NCBI GenBank assembly: GCA_002492075.1 | Contig: DKXD01000158.1 | Span: 4,564 to 25,477, forward strand | Direction: 5' to 3' | Source of the DNA: Ruminococcaceae bacterium UBA7135 | GTDB taxonomy: Bacteria; Bacillota; Clostridia; Oscillospirales; Ruminococcaceae | Length of the DNA: 20,914 bases | Part shown: piece by piece, positions 1-7,795 of the stretch | Layout: each line of letters starts with the position of its first letter | Position numbering within the stretch: position 1 is the stretch's first letter | Made by a program: the position numbers and the translations under genes | Notes under the pieces: generated by a model | Seen by the model: the letters and a program-made list of their open reading frames with translations, nothing else | The model's database searches: none | Told to the model about the DNA's origin: nothing

Positions 1-56
1 TCTTGCTTCTGATCTCTTGCTTCTGATCTCTTGCTTCTGATCTCTTACTTCTAAAT
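1..56. repeat. 14-bp tandem repeat, four units, upstream of ntpI
   Basis: Three exact copies of TCTTGCTTCTGATC (1-14, 15-28, 29-42) are followed by a degenerate fourth copy (43-56). The array may continue beyond the left edge. All three plus-strand frames reach a stop within it, so it is non-coding on that strand. It ends just before the ntpI ribosome binding site, so copy-number change would alter the ntpI leader or the gap to the upstream gene. No promoter can be recognised in it. Confidence 0.9.
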
Positions 57-68
57 GGGGGTGATGCT

Positions 69-2045
69 ATGGGCATCGAGAAAATGTCCTTGTTATCGAT
101 AGAAGGCTCAATAAACGATTTGGACAGCGCGCTTATGGCGTGCTGCACAAGTCATCGGTTTCAGATATCAACAAGGGGCGCGGTGCTTCGCAACTTGAAC
201 GAACAAAATCCGTATCTGGGAGTTTATTCCAAGATCCATGATATGGCGGTGAATTTGAAGATAAAACCTCAATACTGCGACTTCAGCTCCCTGCCTTACG
301 ATACGCCCGAGGAGTTTAACAGCTACTTCGAGGATATAAGCAAACAGTATTATGAGATCAGCGAAAAGCTGGAAAACGTCAACCGAGTTCTTGAAGAGCA
401 CCGAACGACCGACGCGTATTTGCAGCATTTGGTGGGTATGGACGTATCATTTCACGACCTGTTCGCACTGAAATATGTTAAGATACGTATCGGGCGGCTG
501 CCTGCCGAAAACGAACAGAAGCTGGGGTATTACGCCTCCAAATGCTTTGTGTTTATTCCATTCGAGCGTTCCGTGGAATATGTTTACGGAATATACTTCG
601 TGCCGAAAAACCTCGTTGAGATCGCGGATAACGTGATGGGCTCGCTGGGCTTCGAGCGCACAAGACTGCCGGATTATTTGGAGGACGACGCCGAGCACGC
701 CGACCGAAAGATCGCCGAGGCGATAGCTCGGGAAAGCAAGCAGAAAGAGGAGCTTGAAAAGGAGCTGGCATACTTCACCGATAAGCTTAAAGGCGATTTT
801 ACCGCGGTGATGTGCAAGCTGAAATACAAGGCGGACTGCTTTGAGCTGCGCAAGAAAGCGGTCATCTCCGACGAGCAGTTCTCGTTTTCGGGATTTTGCC
901 CGACGCGCGAATGTGCGCTGCTGCGCGAGGAACTGAAAAAAGCCTCGCCATATATCCAATGTCTTGAAATACCGGTAGAAAAGAAGGGCGCTTCCGAGGA
1001 GATACCCGTGAAGCTTCGGAACAATTGGTTCGTTCGCCCGTTTGAGATGTTCGTGAAGATGTATGGACTTCCCACATACAGCACCTTCGACCCCACGCCG
1101 TATGTGGCGGGAACATATATGATACTGTTCGGACTGATGTTCGGTGATGTGGGTCAAGGCTTGGTGGTAACACTGCTGGGTCTGCTGCTGACAAAGCTCA
1201 CCAAAAACGGTCTTGCGCCCATTATGACAAGGCTTGGAATATTCTCTATGGCGGGTGGGTGTATATACGGCTCGGTGTTCGGAATAGAAACGGTAATACC
1301 GCCGATATATCACCGCGAAAACATCTGGCGCGGCGTTTGCAGGCTGTTCGGAAATCTGGGCATACCCGAACACCCCGAAAGCATTTTCCAAGCAGCTATG
1401 GTGGTGCTGCTGTTCGCGCTTGTTATCGGAGTTATTCTGATACTTATCTCGATGATATTCAATATGGTTCTGAAATTCAAGGCGGGACACAAGGGCGAAG
1501 CGATCTTCAGCGTGAACGGTCTGTGCGGCATCGTTCTTTACGCGGCTTTGGTCATCGGACTTATCTGTCAGCTGCTGTACGGCATTGCTCTGATGAACGC
1601 CGCGTACGTTATCTGCCTTATCGCGCTGCCGGCTCTGCTGATATTCTTCAAAGAGCCTATACTGAACGCTATGGCGCATAAAAAATCCGAAGAGTCGTTC
1701 AAGGTCGGCAACTTCATAATCAGCAACTTCATAGAGCTGTTCGAGGCGGCGATAAGCTTCCTTTCAAACACGATGTCGTACCTCAGAGTAGGCGGTTTCG
1801 TTCTTTCGCACGCGGGATTTATGCTCGTTGTATCACAGCTTGCGGGAACGGCTTCGGGCGCTCCGATAACCGCCAAAACCGTTATCGTATATATAGTCGG
1901 AAACATCGTGGTTATGGGCATCGAGGGACTGCTTGTCGGTATTCAGGTGCTGCGTCTGGAGTTCTATGAGATATTCAGCCGCTTCTATGACGGCAGCGGC
2001 ACGATGTTCAAGCCGGTTGAGATACAGCTTGATTCCGAAACTTAA
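69..2045 (+). CDS. ntpI: V/A-type ATPase subunit I (membrane stator, a-subunit homologue)
   Basis: Subunit I forms the ion half-channels next to the rotating proteolipid ring and anchors the peripheral stalks. At 658 aa it is the usual length for bacterial NtpI. Residues 1 to about 340 are the hydrophilic cytoplasmic arm, with charged helical stretches around 215-260. From about 345 to 640 there are seven or eight hydrophobic segments. Family landmarks are LMFGDVGQG (Gly359-Gly364), matching the usual MFGDVGYG, and SYLRVGGFVLSHAG, whose Arg573 corresponds to the essential arginine of the SYLR-LSHA motif facing the proteolipid carboxylate. The start at 69 is preceded by GGGGTGA at suitable spacing. 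It is the first visible gene of the operon and is followed 19 bp later by the proteolipid gene. Its promoter is not visible, so transcription probably begins upstream of the window. Confidence 0.96.
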   Translation: MGIEKMSLLSIEGSINDLDSALMACCTSHRFQISTRGAVLRNLNEQNPYLGVYSKIHDMAVNLKIKPQYCDFSSLPYDTPEEFNSYFEDISKQYYEISEKLENVNRVLEEHRTTDAYLQHLVGMDVSFHDLFALKYVKIRIGRLPAENEQKLGYYASKCFVFIPFERSVEYVYGIYFVPKNLVEIADNVMGSLGFERTRLPDYLEDDAEHADRKIAEAIARESKQKEELEKELAYFTDKLKGDFTAVMCKLKYKADCFELRKKAVISDEQFSFSGFCPTRECALLREELKKASPYIQCLEIPVEKKGASEEIPVKLRNNWFVRPFEMFVKMYGLPTYSTFDPTPYVAGTYMILFGLMFGDVGQGLVVTLLGLLLTKLTKNGLAPIMTRLGIFSMAGGCIYGSVFGIETVIPPIYHRENIWRGVCRLFGNLGIPEHPESIFQAAMVVLLFALVIGVILILISMIFNMVLKFKAGHKGEAIFSVNGLCGIVLYAALVIGLICQLLYGIALMNAAYVICLIALPALLIFFKEPILNAMAHKKSEESFKVGNFIISNFIELFEAAISFLSNTMSYLRVGGFVLSHAGFMLVVSQLAGTASGAPITAKTVIVYIVGNIVVMGIEGLLVGIQVLRLEFYEIFSRFYDGSGTMFKPVEIQLDSET

Positions 2046-2064
2046 TTTTTAGGAGGATATTATA

Positions 2065-2502
2065 ATGAATATGGTATTTCTTTTTGTTATGCCGCTTGTT
2101 GCGGTCGCGGCAATTATGCTGCCCCTTTTCGTAAGCCTTAAAAGGATACACGACAAGAAACCCGTGAACAGAAAACGCGCGGTCATCACGAACATAGTAT
2201 CGTTTTTCGGAGTGCTGCTGGTAACGACGCTGCTGCCTATTACAGGCGCGTTCGCCGCAGCAGCCGATCCCGCCGCAAGCGCCGAGGGCGTTTCCAACGG
2301 ACTTAAATATATCGGCGCGGCTCTTTCGACGGGTCTGGGCACGATAGGCACGGGCGTTGCGGTAGGCGGCGCGGCTCCCGCGGCGATAGGCGCTGTTTCC
2401 GAAAACGACAAGGCGTTTTCCAAGGCGCTGATATTCGTGGCTCTCGGCGAGGGCGTTGCAATTTACGGACTGCTTATTTCCATCCTTATTTTGTTTGGTT
2501 GA
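2065..2502 (+). CDS. ntpK: V/A-type ATPase subunit K (proteolipid c-ring) with extra N-terminal hairpin
   Basis: This is the ion-carrying rotor ring subunit, 145 aa with four predicted membrane segments (about 4-24, 41-66, 78-103, 121-144). Only the second half resembles an ATP-synt_C hairpin: a Gly/Ala-rich helix (GLGTIGTGVAVGG), a polar loop (SENDK) and an outer helix with the ion-binding Glu129 in ALGEGVAIYG. The first two helices are joined by a very basic loop (KRIHDKKPVNRKR) and lack the glycine pattern and carboxylate of a c-hairpin. The protein contains no glutamine, and the residue after Glu129 is Gly rather than Ser/Thr, so side chains that bind sodium in NtpK-type or F-type Na+ rings are missing. 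Proton coupling is therefore more likely (inference). AGGAGG lies 8 bp before the ATG. Confidence 0.93.
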   Translation: MNMVFLFVMPLVAVAAIMLPLFVSLKRIHDKKPVNRKRAVITNIVSFFGVLLVTTLLPITGAFAAAADPAASAEGVSNGLKYIGAALSTGLGTIGTGVAVGGAAPAAIGAVSENDKAFSKALIFVALGEGVAIYGLLISILILFG

Positions 2503-2517
2503 TCTTCGGTAAAAATT

Positions 2518-2826
2518 ATGAAGTTCTTTTTGATAAGCGATAATATAGATACGCAAATGGGTATGCGCATAGCGGGCATAGAGGGCGTTGTGGCTCACCG
2601 CAAAGAACACGTTCTTGAAGAGCTTGACAAAGCGGCGGCGGACAAGGATGTTGCTGTAGTCTTGATGACGGAAAAGCTGGTGGAATTGTGCCATGATAAG
2701 GTCTACGACATCAAGCTCAACCGCCGCAGACCGCTTATCGTTGAGATACCCGACCGCCACGGAAACAGCGGGATAAGCGAATCTATATCGCGATATGTTG
2801 AAGAATCTATCGGCATCAAGCTGTAA
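2518..2826 (+). CDS. ntpG: V/A-type ATPase subunit F (central stalk)
   Basis: Subunit F is a small Rossmann-like protein that binds subunit D in the central stalk and helps regulate rotation. The 102-aa length is normal. The start MKFFLISDNIDTQMGMRIAGI gives the first beta strand and the conserved GMRLAGI-type helix. VAVVLMTEKL is the second strand, and IPDRHG near residues 79-84 is the typical family motif. The ATG lies 15 bp after ntpK with no clear Shine-Dalgarno sequence, so translation probably depends on coupling to ntpK. The gene sits before subunit E here, whereas many bacterial operons place it after E and C. Confidence 0.93.
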   Translation: MKFFLISDNIDTQMGMRIAGIEGVVAHRKEHVLEELDKAAADKDVAVVLMTEKLVELCHDKVYDIKLNRRRPLIVEIPDRHGNSGISESISRYVEESIGIKL

Positions 2827-2829
2827 TTA

Positions 2830-2858
2830 ATTGACAATGTACCATTGACAATTATACA
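2830..2858 (+). promoter_or_regulatory. Intergenic repeat with possible internal promoter before ntpE
   Basis: The gap holds two direct copies of ATTGACAAT, 14 bp apart (2830-2838, 2844-2852), with a small inverted repeat CAATG-TAC-CATTG (2835-2847) between them. The first copy supplies a perfect TTGACA (2831-2836). A TATACA (2853-2858) lies 16 bp downstream, four of six matches to a -10 box. It could drive extra transcription of E-A-B-D, or the element may simply be a dispersed intergenic repeat that happens to carry TTGACA. Confidence 0.35.
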
Positions 2859-2877
2859 TTCGATTTATGGGGGTACT

Positions 2878-3462
2878 ATGGATCTGGAAGCAATGTACGC
2901 CGAAAAAGTGGAGATGTTCCGCGCGGCGATAGATAAACAAGCGGACGAGGAAATAGCGCAAAGCACAAAGGAGATACGCGCGAAGAAAAGCGCGGCAGGC
3001 AAAGCTCGGGCGGAGCACGCTCTGGCGGAGGCTCTGTCACAGGTACGCGCGGAAAAGAGCGCTAACGAAATGCAGTTTAAAAAGGAGCTTTCGCGGTGCG
3101 AGTTTGAAACCACCAAGGCTGTGCGCACTCACCGCAAGAAACTCATCGACGATTTTTTTGAAGAGCTTCGCGGCGATCTTGAAGAATTCGCAAGTTCCGA
3201 AAAATACGAGGATTTTCTCAAACGTTCTCTCGCTAAGGCGGAGCGTGAGCCGGGCGGAAATTTTGTCGTGCTTACGGCCGCGAAGGACGTTGATCGCGTA
3301 AAAAAGCTCACTGACCGCGAGGTGCGCGCAGAGCTTACGATAATGATAGGCGGTATCGGCGCGCTTGATGAAGAAAAGGGCTTGTATGCGGACTTGACGC
3401 TTGACAGCGCTCTTGAAAGCGAACGGGATGCGTTTACGGATAAATCCGAACTCAGGCTATAA
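2878..3462 (+). CDS. ntpE: V/A-type ATPase subunit E (peripheral stalk)
   Basis: Subunit E forms the peripheral stalk with the H/G-type subunit and ties the catalytic head to subunit I. The protein is 194 aa from the chosen ATG. Residues about 1-100 form a long charged coiled coil rich in Lys, Glu and Ala. The rest is a globular alpha/beta domain with FVVLTAAKDVDRV and an IGGIGAL segment matching the family's usual GGI(V/I) strand. The frame is open from a TTG at 2845, but the ATG at 2878 preceded by GGGGG (2869-2873) gives a better start and removes an N-terminal extension read from the intergenic repeat. It is 12-21 bp before ntpA, depending on the ntpA start. No partner H subunit was found in the window. 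Confidence 0.9.
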   Translation: MDLEAMYAEKVEMFRAAIDKQADEEIAQSTKEIRAKKSAAGKARAEHALAEALSQVRAEKSANEMQFKKELSRCEFETTKAVRTHRKKLIDDFFEELRGDLEEFASSEKYEDFLKRSLAKAEREPGGNFVVLTAAKDVDRVKKLTDREVRAELTIMIGGIGALDEEKGLYADLTLDSALESERDAFTDKSELRL

Positions 3463-3483
3463 CCTCATGAAGGGATGAACGAA

Positions 3484-5235
3484 GTGAATAACACGATCTA
3501 CTCAATAAACGGACCGGTTGTAAAAGCTGCGGATACGCGTGATTTTTCCATGCTTGAAATGGTGTATGTGGGCAACAAGCGCCTTATCGGCGAGGTTATC
3601 GGAGTTACCGATAAATTCACGACAATACAGGTTTACGAGGACACCGCCGGGCTGAAAATAGGAGAGCCTATCGAAAGCACCGGGCAGCCCGTTTGCGCGA
3701 CATTGGGTCCGGGGATAATCTCGAATATATTCGACGGCATCGAGCGTCCTCTGCGCGATATGACAAAGCTTAACGGAGCGTTCGTAGCCGAGGGAAACGC
3801 ACTGTTTTCTCTTGATACGGAAAAACAGTACGACGTTACCGTCACCGTTAAGATCGGGGATAAGCTCAAGGGCGGCGATATTTACTGCACCTGCCCCGAG
3901 ACTGCGCTTATCACGCATAAATGTATGCTCTCGCCGAACGTTTCGGGCGAGGTGACATTCGCCGCGGAAAACGGAAAATACTGTGTAAACGACACTATAA
4001 TCAAGCTGAAGCTCGCGGACGGCACGGAAATGCCGCTCACTATGGTTCAGAAATGGCCGATAAAGAAAGCGCGCCCCATGGCAAAGCGTCTTCCGATAAA
4101 CCGACCGCTTATTACGGGGCAGCGCGTTATAGATACGATAATCCCGATAGCGAAAGGCGGAACTGCCGCTATTCCGGGCGGATTCGGCACGGGCAAAACC
4201 ATGACGCAGCACCAGCTTGCGAAGTGGTGCGACGCGGATATCATCGTATATATTGGCTGCGGAGAGCGCGGCAACGAAATGACGCAGGTCTTGGAAGAGT
4301 TCGGGGAGCTTATCGACCCAAAATCCAACCGCCCGCTTACCGACAGAACCGTGCTTATCGCAAACACGTCGAATATGCCCGTGGCGGCGCGTGAAGCGTC
4401 TATTTACACGGGAATAACCTTAGCCGAGTACTACCGCGATATGGGCTACCACATCGCTATAATGGCGGATTCCACTTCGCGCTGGGCGGAGGCTCTGCGT
4501 GAGATTTCGGGGCGTTTGGAGGAAATGCCAGCCGAAGAGGGTTTCCCCGCATATCTTCCGTCAAGGCTTTCGGAGTTCTACGAGCGTGCGGGTTATGTAG
4601 AAAATTTAAACGGCACCGAGGGTTCTGTAACGATAATCGGCGCGGTATCGCCGCAAGGCTCCGACTTCTCCGAGCCTGTAACTCAGAACACCAAGCGCTT
4701 TGTGCGCTGTTTCTGGGCTTTGGATAAGTCGCTTGCTTATGCGCGTCACTATCCCGCGATAGACTGGAATCAGAGCTATTCCGAATATATTGAAGATCTC
4801 AGTGATTATTACAACAAAAACGTCGATGCAGACTTTATGAGCCTTCGCCAGGAGATATCCAATATACTCCAGGAAGAGACTAAGCTTATGGAGATCGTAA
4901 AGCTTATCGGCGCGGACGTTCTTCCCGATGACCAGAAGCTCGCGATCGAAACAGCGAGAGTAGTTCGCGTGGGTTTTTTACAGCAGAACGCGTACCACAA
5001 GGACGATACTTATGTTCCGCTTGAAAAACAGATGCTGATGATGAGAGTTATTGTCGAATTGTATCATCAGTCGCTTGACGCTCTGAAAAACGGAGTTATG
5101 CTGTCGGATATACTTGCTTTGGGATTATTCGACAAGGCTGTGAAAATGAAATACGATATTCCGAACGACAAGCTTGAAATGTTCGATGATTATTTGAAAG
5201 AGATAGAAGAAAAGATTGGCGCGTTGAGCGTCTGA
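3484..5235 (+). CDS. ntpA: V/A-type ATPase catalytic subunit A
   Basis: This is the ATP-hydrolysing or ATP-synthesising subunit of the A3B3 head. It is 583 aa from the GTG start. Order: N-terminal beta barrel (MNNTIYSINGPVVKA), the A-specific bulge domain (about 110-190), a nucleotide-binding domain with P-loop GGFGTGKT (Lys238), then GCGERGNEM with the catalytic glutamate region, and a helical C-terminal domain. SPQGSDFSEPVTQ replaces the more usual SPPGGDFSEPVT. Start choice: AAGGG at 3470-3474 abuts an in-frame ATG at 3475, which leaves no spacing. GTG at 3484 sits 9 bp after it and gives the family-like MNNTIYSINGPVV, so GTG is preferred; using ATG adds only three residues. Subunit B follows 16 bp later. 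Confidence 0.97.
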   Translation: MNNTIYSINGPVVKAADTRDFSMLEMVYVGNKRLIGEVIGVTDKFTTIQVYEDTAGLKIGEPIESTGQPVCATLGPGIISNIFDGIERPLRDMTKLNGAFVAEGNALFSLDTEKQYDVTVTVKIGDKLKGGDIYCTCPETALITHKCMLSPNVSGEVTFAAENGKYCVNDTIIKLKLADGTEMPLTMVQKWPIKKARPMAKRLPINRPLITGQRVIDTIIPIAKGGTAAIPGGFGTGKTMTQHQLAKWCDADIIVYIGCGERGNEMTQVLEEFGELIDPKSNRPLTDRTVLIANTSNMPVAAREASIYTGITLAEYYRDMGYHIAIMADSTSRWAEALREISGRLEEMPAEEGFPAYLPSRLSEFYERAGYVENLNGTEGSVTIIGAVSPQGSDFSEPVTQNTKRFVRCFWALDKSLAYARHYPAIDWNQSYSEYIEDLSDYYNKNVDADFMSLRQEISNILQEETKLMEIVKLIGADVLPDDQKLAIETARVVRVGFLQQNAYHKDDTYVPLEKQMLMMRVIVELYHQSLDALKNGVMLSDILALGLFDKAVKMKYDIPNDKLEMFDDYLKEIEEKIGALSV

Positions 5236-5251
5236 AAAGGGGGACGGATAT

Positions 5252-6679
5252 ATGAGTTTGCAGTATGTCGGACTGAAAGATATAAACGGACCCTTGGTTG
5301 CATTAGAGGGCGTTTCGGGCGTGGCGTATGACGAGATAGCGCGTATCCGCCTGAACGACGGCACGGAGCGCATAGGGCGCGTTGTCGAGCTTGAGGGCGA
5401 CAAGGCTATTTTGCAGGTTTTTGAGGGAACGAACGGTATCTCGCTTGAAAACACGCGCACAATTTTCTCGGGAAAGCCGCTTGAAATACCGCTCGCGACA
5501 GAAATGCTGGGCAGAGTGTTCAGCGGCGCGGGCAAACCCATTGACGGTCTTGGGGACGTATTCCCCGAAAAAATGGGCGATGTAAACGGAAAATCGCTGA
5601 ACCCCGTAGCGCGGCAGTATCCGAGGAACTATATCCACACGGGAATTTCCTCGATAGACGCGCTTATGACCCTGATAAGAGGACAAAAGCTTCCTATCTT
5701 TTCGGGTTCGGGACTTTCTCACAACAAGCTGGCGGTGCAGATCGTTAAACAGGCGAAATTGACGGGGGAAGGTTCGGGCGACTTTGCTATCGTGTTCGCG
5801 GCAATGGGCGTTCAGAACGACGTAGCAAACTATTTTCGCAAGAGCTTTGAGGAAACAGGCGCTTCCGAACGCGTTTGTATGTTCCTCAATCTTTCCAGCG
5901 ACCCGATAATCGAGCGTCTGCTCACCCCGCTTTGCGCGCTTACCGCGGCTGAGTATCTGGCATTTGAAAAGAATATGCACATATTGGTAATAATGACCGA
6001 TATGACGAGCTATGCCGAGGCATTGCGTGAGTTTTCCAGCTCAAAAGGCGAGATACCCGGACGCAAGGGCTATCCCGGCTATCTTTACTCAAACCTTGCC
6101 GCGCTTTATGAACGCGCGGGAGTTATCGAGGGAAGCACAGGCTCTGTAACGCAGATACCGATACTCACTATGCCCAACGACGATATCACGCACCCTATCC
6201 CCGACCTTACCGCGTACATCACCGAGGGGCAGATAGTTTTCGACCGCGAACTCGATCAGCGCGGCGTTTATCCGGGGCTTTCCGTGCTGCTTTCACTGTC
6301 CAGACTTATGAAGGACGGTATCGGCGAGGGCTATACGAGAGCCGACCATGCCGCAGTTTCCAACCAGCTTTTCGCGGCTTACGCGAAGGTTCAGGACGCG
6401 CGGAGCCTGGCTTCGGTTATCGGAGAAGAAGAGCTTTCCGACGCCGACCGCGCTTATATGCGTTTCGGGCGTCTTTTCGAGGACAATTTCCTCAATCAGG
6501 GCTTCGACGAAAACCGTTCTATGGACGAAACGCTCGATCTCGGCTGGGATCTGCTGTGCAGTCTCCCGAAAAACGAGCTTGACCGTATCGACGAGAAACT
6601 GCTCGACGAAAAGTACGACCCCGAACGTGCGGCGCGTTTTCTTGAAAATACCGCGCCCGCTTCGGAAGATACCGAGTAA
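5252..6679 (+). CDS. ntpB: V/A-type ATPase regulatory subunit B
   Basis: Subunit B alternates with A in the A3B3 head and contributes to the nucleotide sites without a working P-loop. It has 475 aa, a normal length. The N-terminal barrel carries YVGLKDINGPLVALEGV. The Walker A position reads SGSGLSHN (about 151-158), the usual non-catalytic form in B subunits. PGRKGYPGYLYSNLAALYERAG and GSVTQIPILTMPNDDITHPIPDLT-type segments are family signatures. The last ~20 residues are poorly conserved and rich in Glu, Ala and Pro. An AAAAGGGGG ribosome binding site lies just before the ATG, and ntpD follows after 36 bp. Confidence 0.97.
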   Translation: MSLQYVGLKDINGPLVALEGVSGVAYDEIARIRLNDGTERIGRVVELEGDKAILQVFEGTNGISLENTRTIFSGKPLEIPLATEMLGRVFSGAGKPIDGLGDVFPEKMGDVNGKSLNPVARQYPRNYIHTGISSIDALMTLIRGQKLPIFSGSGLSHNKLAVQIVKQAKLTGEGSGDFAIVFAAMGVQNDVANYFRKSFEETGASERVCMFLNLSSDPIIERLLTPLCALTAAEYLAFEKNMHILVIMTDMTSYAEALREFSSSKGEIPGRKGYPGYLYSNLAALYERAGVIEGSTGSVTQIPILTMPNDDITHPIPDLTAYITEGQIVFDRELDQRGVYPGLSVLLSLSRLMKDGIGEGYTRADHAAVSNQLFAAYAKVQDARSLASVIGEEELSDADRAYMRFGRLFEDNFLNQGFDENRSMDETLDLGWDLLCSLPKNELDRIDEKLLDEKYDPERAARFLENTAPASEDTE

Positions 6680-6715
6680 ACCCGAAAAACCAAAAACGAA
6701 AGGCGGTGAGACACC

Positions 6716-7333
6716 ATGGCAGAGCAGATATTTCCCACAAAGGGCAATCTGATAAAGACTAAGCGGCAGCTAAAACAGGCGCAGCTTGGGTATGAGCTGA
6801 TGGACAGAAAGCGCAACATACTGGTACGCGAAATGGTGTCGCTCACCGACGAAGCGAAAGAACTGCGCTCGACTATCGAAAGCACCTACGCACAGGCGTA
6901 CAAGGCTCTGGAGTACGCGAATATAACGCTCGGCGTGGTAAATGAGCTTGCGCAGACTATTCCGACAGAACAGTCGCTGAAGCTTTCGGTTCGCAGCGTT
7001 ATGGGTGTGGAGCTGCCAAAGCTTTCCGCCGACATCTCCCCCGCCGATCATCCCATTTATGCGCTGAACCGCACCAATTCCTCGTTCGATTATGCTTACG
7101 TCTGCTTTAACAAGGCAAAGGAGATAACCGTGCGCCTTGCCGAAGTGGAGAACAGCATTTATCGTTTGGCGGTGGCGATCAAAAAGACGCAGAAGCGCGC
7201 AAACGCTTTGAAAAACATTATGATACCGCGTTTTCAGGAGCAAGTCCACTTTATCACCAACGCTCTTGAGGAAAAGGAGCGCGAAGAGTTCTCGCGGCAG
7301 AAAGTCATCAAGCGCAGAAAAACGAATATGTAA
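6716..7333 (+). CDS. ntpD: V/A-type ATPase subunit D (central rotor shaft)
   Basis: Subunit D is the long antiparallel coiled coil that turns inside the A3B3 head and connects with F and C to the proteolipid ring. The 205-aa protein starts with the family signature FPTKGNLIKTKRQLKQAQ followed by GYELMDRKRNIL. The C-terminal helix includes KKTQKRANALKNIMIPRF, also typical, and the tail is very basic (RQKVIKRRKTNM). GGCGGTGAG lies upstream of the ATG. It is the last gene of the operon, with a terminator 4 bp after the stop codon. Confidence 0.96.
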   Translation: MAEQIFPTKGNLIKTKRQLKQAQLGYELMDRKRNILVREMVSLTDEAKELRSTIESTYAQAYKALEYANITLGVVNELAQTIPTEQSLKLSVRSVMGVELPKLSADISPADHPIYALNRTNSSFDYAYVCFNKAKEITVRLAEVENSIYRLAVAIKKTQKRANALKNIMIPRFQEQVHFITNALEEKEREEFSRQKVIKRRKTNM

Positions 7334-7336
7334 GGC

Positions 7337-7367
7337 AAGCTCCCCGATTTGGTTCGGGGAGCTTTTT
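7337..7367 (+). terminator. Intrinsic terminator of the ATPase operon
   Basis: A perfect 11-bp stem (AAGCTCCCCGA, 7337-7347, with TCGGGGAGCTT, 7354-7364) has a 6-base loop and a T tract (7363-7367). It starts 4 bp after ntpD. Its end overlaps the stop codon of the convergent XRE gene (7366-7368). On the minus strand the hairpin is not followed by a T tract, so it mainly serves the ATPase operon. Confidence 0.93.
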
Positions 7368-7632
7368 ATTCTTCGAGATTTTCGGGCGCGGAACGGGGAT
7401 AGGGCTTTGAAACGTCGGTAAGCCCGAGAAGATAATCCGCGCTTACATCGTATAGTCTTGCCAGCGTTATTATATGGCGAACAGGAATTTCTTGATTGTA
7501 TTTGGGGTTCTCGTTTTCGTATTTCCATATCTGCTGTTGAGTGGTTTTTAAAACCTCGGCAATCTGGCTCTGGCTGTAGCCCTTTTGCTTGCGGACGTAT
7601 TTCAATATAAGAGGTACAGTGTTGATTTGCAT
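7366..7632 (-). CDS. XRE-family helix-turn-helix repressor
   Basis: An 88-aa single-domain DNA-binding protein of the HTH_3/Cro-CI type. Residues about 8-66 form the five-helix domain. YSQSQIAEVLKTTQQQIWKYE is the helix-turn-helix, with the recognition helix around TTQQQIWKYE, and LARLYDVSADYLLGLTD is the typical end of such domains. The short tail has no sensing or dimerisation domain that I can recognise. CCTCC at 7640-7644 (GGAGG on the coding strand) lies 7 bp before the start. The gene is divergent from two surface-protein genes, and the gap between them carries three copies of an operator-like motif. It therefore probably represses itself and its neighbours. Target and inducer are inferred, not shown. 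Confidence 0.9.
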   Translation of the reverse strand: MQINTVPLILKYVRKQKGYSQSQIAEVLKTTQQQIWKYENENPKYNQEIPVRHIITLARLYDVSADYLLGLTDVSKPYPRSAPENLEE

Positions 7633-7663
7633 ATCATTTCCTCCACAAATAAACTTTATAAAA

Positions 7664-7735
7664 ATATTTTACACCTTTTAAAATGTACTTGACAAGTAAT
7701 TGAAAAGGTGTTATAATAGTTTTAACACCTTTTAG
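7664..7735. promoter_or_regulatory. Divergent overlapping promoters with three operator-like sites
   Basis: Plus strand: TTGACA (7689-7694), 17-bp spacer, TATAAT (7712-7717), a perfect sigma-A promoter for the surface-protein genes. Minus strand: TTGTCA (7695-7690), 18-bp spacer, TAAAAT (7671-7666), for the XRE gene. The two -35 boxes overlap in the near-palindrome CTTGACAAG. The 9-mer AAAAGGTGT occurs at 7703-7711 (+), and inverted at 7671-7679 and 7725-7733. The sites at 7703-7712 and 7724-7733 form a perfect 10-bp inverted repeat with centres 21 bp apart, about two helical turns, covering the -10 box and likely start site. Confidence 0.82.
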
Positions 7736-7795
7736 AGCATATACCATACTCTTAAAGGCGTAATACATATTATATATATTTTTGGAGGGAAAATT

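Noticed and set aside
447..1679. 410-codon minus-strand open frame opposite ntpI
   Set aside because: Low-complexity His/Arg/Gln-rich translation typical of antisense reading of a GC-biased gene; ntpI on the other strand has clear family motifs.
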